A stretch of 50,210 bases of DNA, taken from positions 1 through 50,210 of the forward strand of contig JBHOGO010000024.1 of NCBI GenBank assembly GCA_043421945.1, written 5' to 3'. The position numbers and the translations under genes were made by a program. The notes under the pieces were generated by a model. That model saw nothing but the letters and a program-made list of their open reading frames with translations, did not search any database and was not told the DNA's origin. The DNA is from Thaumasiovibrio sp043421945. GTDB lineage: Bacteria > Pseudomonadota > Gammaproteobacteria > Enterobacterales > Vibrionaceae. Of this stretch, positions 26,001 to 34,320 are shown one piece after another (the stretch's first letter is position 1; each line of letters begins with the position of its first letter).

Positions 26001-26487
26001 TGTGGTTGCTGCGCGAGTCATGACCACGAAAAGAGGCTCTCGAATTGGTATCATGAGTCTTGACGATCGTTCCGGGCGTATGGAAGTCATGTTATTTTCA
26101 GATACACTGGACAAGTATCTCGATTTAGTCGAAAAAGATAAAATTGTAGTGGTTAGCGGACAGGTCAGCTTTGATGACTTTAACGGTGGGCTTAAAATGT
26201 CTGGCCGCGAACTTATGGATATTTCACAAGCACGTGAAAAACATCTTCGCGGATTGGCTATTTCGGTCACAGAAAAACAGATTGATGGGAAGTTTTTCGA
26301 GCGTTTCAGCCAGATTCTGGAACCCCACCGTGCCGGTCTTATTCCGGTCAATCTTTATTATCAGCGTGCTGATGCCCGAGCAAAAATGGTCTTGGGCACT
26401 GAATGGCGTATTACGCCGACCGACGAATTAATCGACGACTTGAAGCTCTTACTCGGAGAGCAGCAAGTCGAACTTGAATTTAACTAA
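23008..26487 (+). CDS. dnaE: DNA polymerase III subunit alpha
   Basis: DnaE is the replicative polymerase subunit of the Pol III holoenzyme. The chosen ATG gives 1159 residues (E. coli 1160) beginning [20 protein letters not shown]. The reading frame opens eight codons earlier without a better site. Domains in order are an N-terminal PHP domain and a polymerase core with the catalytic PDFDVDFC. The fingers region includes [21 protein letters not shown], followed by the beta-clamp-binding element QGDMFG around residue 920. A C-terminal OB-fold begins near [19 protein letters not shown], then the tau-binding tail. accA follows 52 bases later with no terminator. Confidence 0.98.
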   Translation: [1159 protein letters not shown]

Positions 26488-26539
26488 AACCCGAATGTAG
26501 CGTTGCCTTTCAACGTGCATGAAAAGGATTTGAATTGGT

Positions 26540-27499
26540 ATGAGTCTTAATTTTCTAGAGTTTGAACAGCCGATCGCTGAGCTTGAAGCCAAGATTGAAG
26601 CCCTGCGTGGTGTCTCTAAACACGACGAAAGCGCAGCCGTTGATCTCGGTAAAGAAATCGAACAGCTTGAAAGCAAGAGCCTTGAGCTGACTAAGAAAAT
26701 ATTTTCAGATCTCGGCGCATGGCAGGTAGCGCAACTTGCGCGTCACCCTCAACGTCCCTATACCTATGACTACATTGAACATATTTTTACTGAGTTTGAT
26801 GAGTTAGCTGGTGATCGTGCTTTTGCCGATGATAAGGCTTTAGTCGGTGGTATCGCTCGACTAGAAGGTCAGCCTGTGATGGTCATTGGCCATCAGAAAG
26901 GTCGTGAGACAAAAGAAAAAGTATTACGTAACTTTGGCATGCCTAAGCCAGAGGGATACCGTAAAGCACTTCGTCTCATGGAGATGGCTGAGCGTTTCAA
27001 TATGCCTATCATTACTTTCATCGATACAGCGGGTGCTTACCCTGGCGTGGGTGCGGAAGAGCGTGGCCAGTCTGAGGCTATCGCACGTAACCTAAAAGTG
27101 ATGTCAGGTCTAAAGGTGCCTGTCATCGTTAATGTTGTTGGTGAAGGTGGTTCTGGTGGTGCACTGGCAATTGGTGTTGGTGACTCAGTTAATATGCTTC
27201 AGTACTCAACGTACTCGGTGATTTCGCCTGAAGGCTGTGCATCCATCTTATGGCGTGACTCCAATAAAGCAGACCAAGCTGCTGAAGCGATGGGCATGAC
27301 AGCGCCTCGTCTTAAAGAGTTAGGCTTGATTGATAATATTATTGAGGAGCCGCTAGGTGGTGCGCACCGTAATGTCGAGCAGACAGCTGAAAGCTTGAAA
27401 AAACACCTCATTGATACGCTAACGGACCTACAAGCACTTGATGCTGATAATTTGCTTGAGCGACGTTACCAGCGCCTAATGAGCTACGGTTACTGTTGA
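26540..27499 (+). CDS. accA: Acetyl-CoA carboxylase carboxyltransferase subunit alpha
   Basis: AccA forms, with AccD, the carboxyltransferase that makes malonyl-CoA. The 319 residues equal the E. coli length. The N-terminal helical region (FLEFEQPIAELEAKIEALRG) is followed by the crotonase-like fold. Diagnostic blocks include HPQRPYTYDYI, GHQKGRETKEKVLRNFGMPKPEGYRKALRLM, FIDTAGAYPGVGAEERGQSEAIARNL and SGGALAIGVGDSVNML. An AAGGA lies upstream of the ATG. It closes the block, with a canonical terminator immediately downstream. Confidence 0.98.
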   Translation: MSLNFLEFEQPIAELEAKIEALRGVSKHDESAAVDLGKEIEQLESKSLELTKKIFSDLGAWQVAQLARHPQRPYTYDYIEHIFTEFDELAGDRAFADDKALVGGIARLEGQPVMVIGHQKGRETKEKVLRNFGMPKPEGYRKALRLMEMAERFNMPIITFIDTAGAYPGVGAEERGQSEAIARNLKVMSGLKVPVIVNVVGEGGSGGALAIGVGDSVNMLQYSTYSVISPEGCASILWRDSNKADQAAEAMGMTAPRLKELGLIDNIIEEPLGGAHRNVEQTAESLKKHLIDTLTDLQALDADNLLERRYQRLMSYGYC

Positions 27500-27528
27500 T
27501 TTCAGTACCTTACTGATTGAACGCTAAG

Positions 27529-27558
27529 AAACGCCACCTTAAAATGGGTGGCGTTTTT
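27529..27558 (+). terminator. Intrinsic terminator after accA
   Basis: AAACGCCACC pairs with GGTGGCGTTT (10 bp, 8-nt loop), with the T-run merging into the right arm. The same GCCACC/GGTGGC core recurs in the terminator after the BCCT gene. Confidence 0.9.
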
Positions 27559-27587
27559 GTTTCTGAATTTTCCACCATAGGCTTAGC

Positions 27588-28982
27588 ATGCTCTACTCTG
27601 AATTTCGCTCTCGAATACTGACCTATCTCCGTTCACATGTCCAAGCAGGGTGCCCAACGGGAGAGGCTCGTATTTTGTTGGGGCTAAGCGGAGGATTAGA
27701 TTCTCGCGTCATGCTGGAACTCTTAGCGACATTTCGCCAAGAGTATCCTGATTACGATTACCAAGTGGTGCATGTTCATCACGGTTTAAGCCCCGATGCT
27801 GATGATTGGGCTACGCAGTGCATGCATTGGTGTCATGAGCATCATTTACCGTTTCAGCTTCGCCATGTTCATGTCGATCCGCGTCAAGGTGGTATTGAGC
27901 AGTCTGCTAGGCAGGCAAGGTATCGAGCACTCCATGATGAAATGGATTCGAAAACAGTGTTGCTGACAGCGCAGCATCTTGATGATCAGAGTGAGACCTT
28001 TTTACTCGCCTTGAAGCGTGGCAGCGGCCCCAAGGGGTTATCGGCAATGCCTGAGATTGTGCGGCTTGCGGTTGGTTGGCATGCCAGGCCACTGTTGAAT
28101 ATACCGCGTGAGGCGCTAGAGACTTTTGCTGAACAGTACCAGCTAAGTTGGGTCGAAGATAAAAGCAATCAAGACACACGCTACGATCGCAACTTCTTGC
28201 GACATGATATTTTGCCACTACTGAACCAGCGCTGGCCTGAAATGCCCAAGGCAATAGCGCGCAGTGCAGCGCTTTGTGCTGAACAAGAGGCGGTATTGCA
28301 GTTGTTGCTTCAAGACAAATTAACGCAACTTTATGTTGATAGTGATTGCCATCGTCTCAATATCACTGGGCTAGTGAAGGAGCCCATAGCGGTTCAGCGG
28401 CAGCTACTTCGACAATGGTTTGCGGTTAATCAATGCCTTATGCCGAGTCAGGCACAGTTAAAAACGCTGATGGAAGAGGTTATTGGCGCAAAAGGGGATG
28501 CGAACCCACAGTTTGCCACCGAGAGCTACCAATTAAGGCGTTTCCAACAAGAACTTTGGCTATTACCTTTGTTTGAGGATGTTAGCGATTGGTCCCATCT
28601 TGTTGAAATAAATACGGATATTTTACTGCCTAATGAACTTGGTCTTCTTCGTCTTCAAACCATAGAGAGTGACTCTAAACCGTTAGCGAGCAACGAACAT
28701 GTTATTGCCCCCCAATTGTTAACCCTCGGGCTAAGGCAGCCTGCTGATGATGAGAAGGTAACGATTCGTTTTGCTGTCACAGGCTTGAAGGTACAGCCGC
28801 ATGGGCGAACGGGTGGGCGTCGTAAACTCAAAAAACTGTATCAAGAGTATGATGTGCCGAGTTGGCAGCGCACTCGTCTACCGATGATTTTTTTTGGTGA
28901 TGAGCTTGCGGCCATTGCTGGGTTATTTACTTGCAGTGGCTTTGAGGGGGATGGATTTAACCTCGTGTGGGCGAAGATGTAG
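27588..28982 (+). CDS. tilS: tRNA(Ile)-lysidine synthase
   Basis: TilS attaches lysine to C34 of tRNA-Ile(CAU), changing its decoding from AUG to AUA, with ATP and lysine. The 464 residues (E. coli 432) have the N-type ATP-pyrophosphatase P-loop LLGLSGGLDSRVML near residues 28-41. VHVHHGLSPDADDWA, LLTAQHLDDQSETFLLALKRGSGPKGL and EDKSNQDTRYDRNFLRHDILP follow. The C-terminal tRNA-recognition domain includes VQPHGRTGGRRKLKKLYQEYDVPSWQR. It lies 88 bases after accA beyond a terminator, so it likely has its own promoter. Confidence 0.96.
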   Translation: MLYSEFRSRILTYLRSHVQAGCPTGEARILLGLSGGLDSRVMLELLATFRQEYPDYDYQVVHVHHGLSPDADDWATQCMHWCHEHHLPFQLRHVHVDPRQGGIEQSARQARYRALHDEMDSKTVLLTAQHLDDQSETFLLALKRGSGPKGLSAMPEIVRLAVGWHARPLLNIPREALETFAEQYQLSWVEDKSNQDTRYDRNFLRHDILPLLNQRWPEMPKAIARSAALCAEQEAVLQLLLQDKLTQLYVDSDCHRLNITGLVKEPIAVQRQLLRQWFAVNQCLMPSQAQLKTLMEEVIGAKGDANPQFATESYQLRRFQQELWLLPLFEDVSDWSHLVEINTDILLPNELGLLRLQTIESDSKPLASNEHVIAPQLLTLGLRQPADDEKVTIRFAVTGLKVQPHGRTGGRRKLKKLYQEYDVPSWQRTRLPMIFFGDELAAIAGLFTCSGFEGDGFNLVWAKM

Positions 28983-29214
28983 CACACTGTGCTGTTCTCG
29001 ATACTGATGACTGAAACCTTAGTGCTTTTTTCATAGAGATGGGCTTGGATTATTGTGAAACGGCAAACATGAGTTGGTCTACTTATGCGTCACTTTGTAA
29101 GTTTAGCTTTACGTTGCCGAACGAGATATTTTCAGTGATAAGTTGTACTTCTGACACTTAAGGACTAGTGTACTAGCTCGCTAGTTTGTGGTGGTTTTCA
29201 GAAGAGGTTTGGCG

Positions 29215-30555
29215 ATGCAACGTGAACATTTTAGTTCAAGGTTAGGTTTTGTATTAGCGGCAGCGGGGGCTGCAGTCGGTCTAGGTAATATTTGGGGTTT
29301 TCCCACGCAAGCTGCGTCGAATGGCGGTGGTGCGTTTCTTTTTATCTACCTGTTGATGATCCTTGTGGTCGCTTATCCGATGCTTGTCGTTGAAATGGCA
29401 ATTGGCCGCCATGGGCAAGCTAACCCGATAGACAGCATGAAGGCGATTGCGAAAACGCCTTTGACGCGAGCACTCGGTGAAGGGGTTGGCTGGATTGGTC
29501 TTGCTGTGCCTTGCCTCGTATTGGCGTTTTATAGTGTGGTTGCCGGTTGGTTAGTGGCCTCTATGTTTGGTGCCGCGGCTCACCTGCTTGGCTTAGATTC
29601 TGCCGCTGAGTGGCTAAAAGGCTTTAGTTACGGCCGTAATGTGTTTGGTGTTGTTCTCTTCTATTGCCTGACTATTTTGATTGTTAGAGCCGGTGTGAAA
29701 GAAGGTATTGAGAAATGGTCTAAGCGCCTCATGCCAGCACTACTTGGGCTTTTTGTGTTGATGTTTATCTACATCATGACGCAACAAGGCGCGGTTGAAG
29801 GGCTTAAGCATTATTTGATTCCTGATTTTAGCCTTATTTTTGATAAAGATTTAATTCTGGCAGCCATGGGACAAGGGTTCTTCTCGTTGACCATTGGTGG
29901 CTGCTCTATGCTTATTTATGGTTCGTACTTAAGCAAAAAAGAGTCACTGCCTAAAATTGCTATGTCAGTGACACTGGTTGATACGGGCGTTGCCTTCCTT
30001 GCTGGCTTAGTTGTGTTACCTGCTATGTTTGTGGCAATGCAAAATGGTGTTGAAATCTATGATGCCAACCAACAGCTTATTGACTCTGATACGTTAGTTT
30101 TCTCAGTACTTCCTTTGCTGTTTGATAGCTTAGGCTTTGTTGGTGATATCGTCGCCTTGTTTTTCTTTGTTCTGATGACCGTTGCGGCACTGACCTCTTC
30201 TATTTCAATGCTTGAATGCCCAGTGGCTTTAGTGAGTGAGCGTAGCGGGGTATCTCGTCATAACACCAGTTGGTTGCTGGGTGGTGCGATCTGTTTATTC
30301 AGTGTGCTATTAGTTTTTAACTTCCCGGGAATGTTTGGCATGGTTGCGATGCTGGCGACGCAGTACTTCCAGCCATTTGCAGCATTACTATTCTGTCTCT
30401 TTGGTGGCTGGGTATGGTCACGTAACGGCAAGATGGATGAAATTGCTCAAGGTGATCCTAACTTTGCAAATTCATTGTTTGGACGTATCTGGCCTTGGTA
30501 TGTGAGGTTTGTTTGTCCGCTATTAGTTTTCACTGTGTTGTGGGTTACTATTTAA
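29215..30555 (+). CDS. NSS family sodium-dependent transporter
   Basis: This is an inner-membrane Na+-coupled symporter of the neurotransmitter:sodium symporter (LeuT-like) family, probably taking up an amino acid or amine. The chosen ATG, preceded by AGAGG, gives 446 residues. TM1 contains LAAAGAAVGLGNIWGFPTQAASNGGGAF, the unwound Na+/substrate-binding signature, and about 11 further hydrophobic segments follow. TM6 carries the expected substrate-site region FFSLTIGGCSMLIYGSY. An ATG nine codons upstream is less likely. The substrate cannot be told from sequence. The gap before it (about 230 bases) holds only an imperfect ACTAG/CTAGT inverted repeat. Confidence 0.9.
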   Translation: MQREHFSSRLGFVLAAAGAAVGLGNIWGFPTQAASNGGGAFLFIYLLMILVVAYPMLVVEMAIGRHGQANPIDSMKAIAKTPLTRALGEGVGWIGLAVPCLVLAFYSVVAGWLVASMFGAAAHLLGLDSAAEWLKGFSYGRNVFGVVLFYCLTILIVRAGVKEGIEKWSKRLMPALLGLFVLMFIYIMTQQGAVEGLKHYLIPDFSLIFDKDLILAAMGQGFFSLTIGGCSMLIYGSYLSKKESLPKIAMSVTLVDTGVAFLAGLVVLPAMFVAMQNGVEIYDANQQLIDSDTLVFSVLPLLFDSLGFVGDIVALFFFVLMTVAALTSSISMLECPVALVSERSGVSRHNTSWLLGGAICLFSVLLVFNFPGMFGMVAMLATQYFQPFAALLFCLFGGWVWSRNGKMDEIAQGDPNFANSLFGRIWPWYVRFVCPLLVFTVLWVTI

Positions 30556-30635
30556 CGAACGAGTATCAAGAGGCTTTTTATTGCCTAAGACATTTTATCG
30601 CTTAAGAAAGATAGGGCGATAGATACTGATGAAGG

Positions 30636-30660
30636 GGGAGGCCAATGGCCTCTCTTTTTA
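30636..30660 (+). terminator. Intrinsic terminator after the NSS transporter gene
   Basis: GAGGCC-AAT-GGCCTC, extended by G-T and G-C pairs, is followed by CTTTTTAATTTT. It lies 80 bases past the stop. Confidence 0.85.
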
Positions 30661-30666
30661 ATTTTA

Positions 30667-30701
30667 GCTCTATATAACACGCCGTTTATAGAGCATTTTT
30701 T
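30667..30701 (+). terminator. Second hairpin at the convergent end of the transporter and the six-gene operon
   Basis: GCTCTATA pairs with TATAGAGC and is followed on the plus strand by ATTTTTTAT. The right arm overlaps the last codons and stop of the minus-strand acetyltransferase-like gene. On the minus strand the following sequence is TAAAATTAAAAAG, so termination in that direction is less certain. Confidence 0.6.
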
Positions 30702-31771
30702 ATGAGTATGGGGCTATAAAAGCGACGAGTTAAGAGACTGAGCGCTTTCCAAATCAACCTTTGATGGACGCGGAGGTGTTTGATATACACGAAGCTATGC
30801 TCTAGGCATGGCTGAGCATGCCGACTGCGCTTATAAGCTGGTGCTCCAGAGCTAAGGTTGAAGCTAAGCTTGTGTTGATGGGCGTAGTTTAGGGTATACC
30901 ATGATATACGGCGGTAGAGGTTATCTTCAATTGGACGCTGGGTATCTAAACCAAAAATCGGCGTTGTCATATGGTTATCTTGAACAGTGAAACCGACCAC
31001 CGCGCACATTGTCCCACGGTGAAATAATCCCACAAATTGCATCAGACCATGTTGATTCATGTTTGCCATATAGTCGACGGAAAAACGGATGTTATGCTGG
31101 CTATATTTTTCCAGATAAAGTTGGTCGTATAGCCGCTTGGCGCATACAAACTCAGTACGGTCATTAAGTGTTTTGTATGACCAACCTTTTTCTCTAGTTA
31201 GCTTGGCATCTTTAGCAAAATCACTGCCACATTTGCTCTCTGGGGAAAGGATATAAACTTGACGAGTGACGATGGGGAGCCACTTTTCAGCGGTTAAATG
31301 GCGATGCAATTTCGGATGTTGATGCTCATTGACCGATCGTAGCATGAGTGCGTGCTGTGGTGCTTCGGCTATAGCTTTTTCACGTAGTTTGTTTAAATTC
31401 CACTCTTCCCACACGGATGAATACATGTTGGTGGACAAGCACTGATTATTCAGTACTTGTAGTTTATCAATTTGAGCAATGTTGAGTGGCATCGATATTA
31501 ACTTGATCAGTGCTCGGCTTAACCCTTTTAGGGCAGGGTTGCTTAGCTTAAACAGCTCATCTTTTGCATAACAGGTGATCAGTGTCGAAGGCGCTAATAC
31601 ATAGCAATTGTCGGGAGTAGGTTCGCTAATTGTGGCTGTAATCAGCTCGCCATCAATATGGTATTGAACGGCTTGAGTTTGAAAGCGCTCAATCATCATG
31701 GGTTGCTTAATCAGATGGGTAAAGTGCTGTTGCCATTGCGGTAAGTTATTCTTCTTTTCCATTCCACTCAA
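30686..31771 (-). CDS. Acetyltransferase-like protein (GNAT/FemAB-like candidate), last gene of the six-gene operon
   Basis: The soluble protein has 361 residues. I do not recognise a precise family. The second half (FVCAKRLYDQLYLEKYSQHNIRF, then GLMQFVGLFHRGTMCAVVGFTV, then a helix and NLSSGAPAYKRSR) resembles a GNAT or FemAB-type acyl-CoA or aminoacyl-tRNA dependent N-acyltransferase in layout. No acetyl-CoA P-loop is obvious. The start overlaps the upstream ATP-grasp gene by 26 bases; an internal ATG three codons later (MEKKNN) is equally plausible. Tight overlap indicates it works in the same pathway, perhaps transferring an acyl or amino group to the final product. The function is inference. 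Confidence 0.55.
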   Translation of the reverse strand: MSGMEKKNNLPQWQQHFTHLIKQPMMIERFQTQAVQYHIDGELITATISEPTPDNCYVLAPSTLITCYAKDELFKLSNPALKGLSRALIKLISMPLNIAQIDKLQVLNNQCLSTNMYSSVWEEWNLNKLREKAIAEAPQHALMLRSVNEHQHPKLHRHLTAEKWLPIVTRQVYILSPESKCGSDFAKDAKLTREKGWSYKTLNDRTEFVCAKRLYDQLYLEKYSQHNIRFSVDYMANMNQHGLMQFVGLFHRGTMCAVVGFTVQDNHMTTPIFGLDTQRPIEDNLYRRISWYTLNYAHQHKLSFNLSSGAPAYKRSRHAQPCLEHSFVYIKHLRVHQRLIWKALSLLTRRFYSPILIKNAL

Positions 31772-32849
31772 TGTCCCACGTTGATGCAGCAGTGAGTGAA
31801 ATCCCTCTCCTCATACTTCTCCATGCCATAGCCGCTAAGCTGAAAAAAGAGGCTAGCGGGTAGAGTGAAGATGACGATAATACGGTGCTTCCTCTTTGGA
31901 ATGTACTGAGTAGAGATTGAAACTCGCCCTCTCTTATCGCTTTTATCCCAAACAGAAAAAATAATCCGACACCAATATGTTGAGACCGAGTGGGAGCAGC
32001 TGTGACTTCCCATTGTCCCTTTGGGGAGAGTCGAATTGAGCGGTTGAGTAGATGCAACCCGCTCGTTGCTCTTGGGTTACATTCAATCACATAAGTCCCC
32101 TCAGTTGTGTCGATAAAATCAAAAGCGACTTGGCCATGGTAAGCATACTGCTGACCAAATTGGCGAGTGAACTCCGTGATGATGGTGTGTTCGATAGGAG
32201 AAAAAGCGGTCGCCGCACTGCCATTGAGTCCCCACAAAGGGCGATAAGCCTGGTGAGCGATTAACTGGCCGTTCTCAAACAGAGCATAGTTACACAAGGG
32301 CTCACCGTGCAGGTATTGCTGAGCAACCCATGGTGCCTCCTTACTCGGTTGGCAAGCCTGTCTGGGTTTGTTTGGGAATATAACCTGTTCGCCAAACCGG
32401 CTAAAAACAGGCTTTAAAAGCTTATCTTTATGTTGGTCAGCGTGTTTCGCATCGGTGAGCAGCTCGGTGACGGGTGTTTTGATCTCTCCTAGGCCTGAAA
32501 GTAGCGCCATAGCGTGGTATTTATGGTGTAACTGATGAAGCAATGATGCATCTGACGCAAACAGTGGTAAAGATTTAGAGAGCCTAGCGGCGAGATGAAA
32601 GACCTCTTCACAGGTAGGAATGATGAGGTCTATCTGTTTGTCGAGACAAAATTGCTCAATAGCTTTTGCGCACTGCAGCGATGAAAAACGGGGAGAGGGG
32701 TAATAAAAATAGCTTTGTTCCGACCGCGTAAACCGTCCCAGTGGCCAAGCTATGCTGTCAGAAAGCCAAACCTGATGGTTTCCTTGACGCAATATTGTTG
32801 CCCATTCAACGGCGACAGGAGAACGAGCGCCGGTGATCAGTATTCTCAT
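31746..32849 (-). CDS. ATP-grasp domain ligase
   Basis: A 367-residue ATP-grasp protein of the CarB-like type. The N-terminal Rossmann-like domain starts RILITGARSPVAVEWATILRQ. ATP-binding residues are suggested at KPVFSRFG (Lys146) and VAQQYLHGEPL (residues 175-185). The metal site is YVIECNPRATSG, with Glu256 and Asn258. The last 70 residues are hydrophobic (LYPLASFFSLAAMAW) and might associate with membrane. ATP-grasp enzymes join a carboxylate to an amine or thiol through an acyl phosphate. The start overlaps the upstream adenylating-enzyme stop by ATGA. The substrate is unknown; in this operon an acid produced by the condensing and reducing enzymes is a reasonable guess. Confidence 0.8.
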   Translation of the reverse strand: MRILITGARSPVAVEWATILRQGNHQVWLSDSIAWPLGRFTRSEQSYFYYPSPRFSSLQCAKAIEQFCLDKQIDLIIPTCEEVFHLAARLSKSLPLFASDASLLHQLHHKYHAMALLSGLGEIKTPVTELLTDAKHADQHKDKLLKPVFSRFGEQVIFPNKPRQACQPSKEAPWVAQQYLHGEPLCNYALFENGQLIAHQAYRPLWGLNGSAATAFSPIEHTIITEFTRQFGQQYAYHGQVAFDFIDTTEGTYVIECNPRATSGLHLLNRSIRLSPKGQWEVTAAPTRSQHIGVGLFFLFGIKAIREGEFQSLLSTFQRGSTVLSSSSLYPLASFFSLAAMAWRSMRRGISLTAASTWDIEWNGKEE

Positions 32850-34315
32850 CGGTGGCTCTCTTCAAGAGCCTGAGCCTCCTCAACAGTAGTATTGATATCA
32901 GCGTCAATATCAGCATCGAGGTCAACATCGATATCGAATCGTTCAGTGTCGTTAGACTTGACGGTCTCCGTAGGCATACTCGTTTTCGCCTCTGAAACGG
33001 TTCTTAGCTTCTCTACTGCCATTGCATTCACAACACGGCGTTGCTTTATACTTGGCTGCCAAGTTGGGGCATCGGCGTAGTGAAAATTGACGGATATTGC
33101 TCCCTGTTTAGCAAAAAGCTTTGCTAATCCGACAGATATTGACTGTTGGTATTCATAAGGTGCCTCGATACGAATGTCGCGATGACCAATTTGTGTAATG
33201 CGGTAGTTGCAGTGTTTTTCTGCCGCTAGCATGACAGCACGCGCGATAAGGTCAGGCAATAGAGTAATAGCATGAAGGGGTGGGTAGAGCTGTGTATCGA
33301 CCGATGGGATGAAGAACCGGTCTCCGCAACGGCCAATGATTGCCCCAATCGCACTGAAGGTGCCAGAATCGTCTTTGTGCTCAATGACATCATCGAGTCG
33401 ATAGCGAATGATTGGCTGCGTTGTTCGACGAAAGTCAGTGATTATCGGGACATAATGGGTTTTTTTATCATTGAGCCATTCCCGTTCAATATGGACTAAA
33501 TCTTCATTCCAGCGCAGTATTCCAGATGCATAGCTACAGGCGAGAAAGCCTTCGGTGCATTGATATATTTCATGAACGTCGGTATCTAGCTGCTTTTCTA
33601 GCCACTCTTTGTCTTCAGGAAGCAGTACTTCCGCGCCTGAAATAACACGTTCTGGGGAGAGGGTAGTTTGATGCTTGGCCGCCAACATTAGCGCTTGTGC
33701 GCTTCCCACCATGAGGGTCGGCGCGAATCTTTCGAGATCGGCTAACCATGTTTCTAGTGGTTGTGTGAGGTCGCAATAGTGGAACTGCACACGATGTCGT
33801 TTAACGCTGTGGTAGAGAGGGCTATCAGCACGAAGAAGTAAAGCGATGCGTTGTTTTTTCCATATGGAAGGCAGCATTTTTCCAGTGATTGTTGCTGCCC
33901 AAAGTAGTCGCTCTGCTTTATTCGCAAGAAATAGCCCGCGTCGACCAGATGTCCCTGAAGATAGCCCAACAGTAACGTCTTGATAGGTTGAGTCATTAAA
34001 CTGACGTGAGTGCTCTGCGTTGAGTGCTAAGGGCATTAAATGGGGTGTTTCTAAGCCTGCACTATTGATGGTGTCGAGGTTATCCATCATGCATTGCTTA
34101 TCCATTAAAGGAAAATCACTGAGTGGCTTTCCCTTGTATTGCGCATAGTAAGGTGAATGTTCGCAGACCCAATCGAGATGTTTTTGAAGTGTGGTCTGTT
34201 GCCATTGACGAAATGCTTTCTGTTGCGATTCAGAAGTCTGCTGGGCGAGAACACGTGTTTTTCGCGCGCGAATGAAATGCCAAACAAATGAGAATGCAGC
34301 GGTCAACTTATTCAT
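32846..34315 (-). CDS. F390-synthetase-like adenylate-forming enzyme (ANL superfamily)
   Basis: A 489-residue adenylating enzyme of the PaaK/coenzyme F390 synthetase-like branch. Visible core motifs are the phosphate loop VGLSSGTSGRRGLF (Ser119-Gly124), YQCTEGF (Tyr251-Glu255) and the ribose/hinge-like PIIRYRLDDV (residues 301-310). An N-terminal helix with VWHFIRARKTR may contact membrane or partner proteins. The C-terminus ends in an unusual Asp-alternating tail (DIDVDLDADIDADI, residues 461-474). The ATG was chosen because AGGTGA, spanning the preceding gene's stop, serves as its Shine-Dalgarno; the frame is open 18 codons further. It probably activates a carboxylate as acyl-AMP. The true substrate and acceptor are unknown. 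Confidence 0.8.
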   Translation of the reverse strand: MNKLTAAFSFVWHFIRARKTRVLAQQTSESQQKAFRQWQQTTLQKHLDWVCEHSPYYAQYKGKPLSDFPLMDKQCMMDNLDTINSAGLETPHLMPLALNAEHSRQFNDSTYQDVTVGLSSGTSGRRGLFLANKAERLLWAATITGKMLPSIWKKQRIALLLRADSPLYHSVKRHRVQFHYCDLTQPLETWLADLERFAPTLMVGSAQALMLAAKHQTTLSPERVISGAEVLLPEDKEWLEKQLDTDVHEIYQCTEGFLACSYASGILRWNEDLVHIEREWLNDKKTHYVPIITDFRRTTQPIIRYRLDDVIEHKDDSGTFSAIGAIIGRCGDRFFIPSVDTQLYPPLHAITLLPDLIARAVMLAAEKHCNYRITQIGHRDIRIEAPYEYQQSISVGLAKLFAKQGAISVNFHYADAPTWQPSIKQRRVVNAMAVEKLRTVSEAKTSMPTETVKSNDTERFDIDVDLDADIDADINTTVEEAQALEESHR

Positions 34316-34320
34316 GGTGT

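Noticed and set aside
28983..29214. Intergenic gap between tilS and the NSS transporter gene examined for a tRNA or small RNA
   Set aside because: No cloverleaf, no strong hairpin with T-run and no convincing promoter were found. Only a weak ACTAG/CTAGT inverted repeat is present.
32885..32940. Repetitive GATATCAGCGTC-like stretch considered as a CRISPR or short repeat array
   Set aside because: The units are imperfect, about 6-12 bases, without spacers, and lie in frame as Asp-X dipeptides at the end of the adenylating-enzyme gene.
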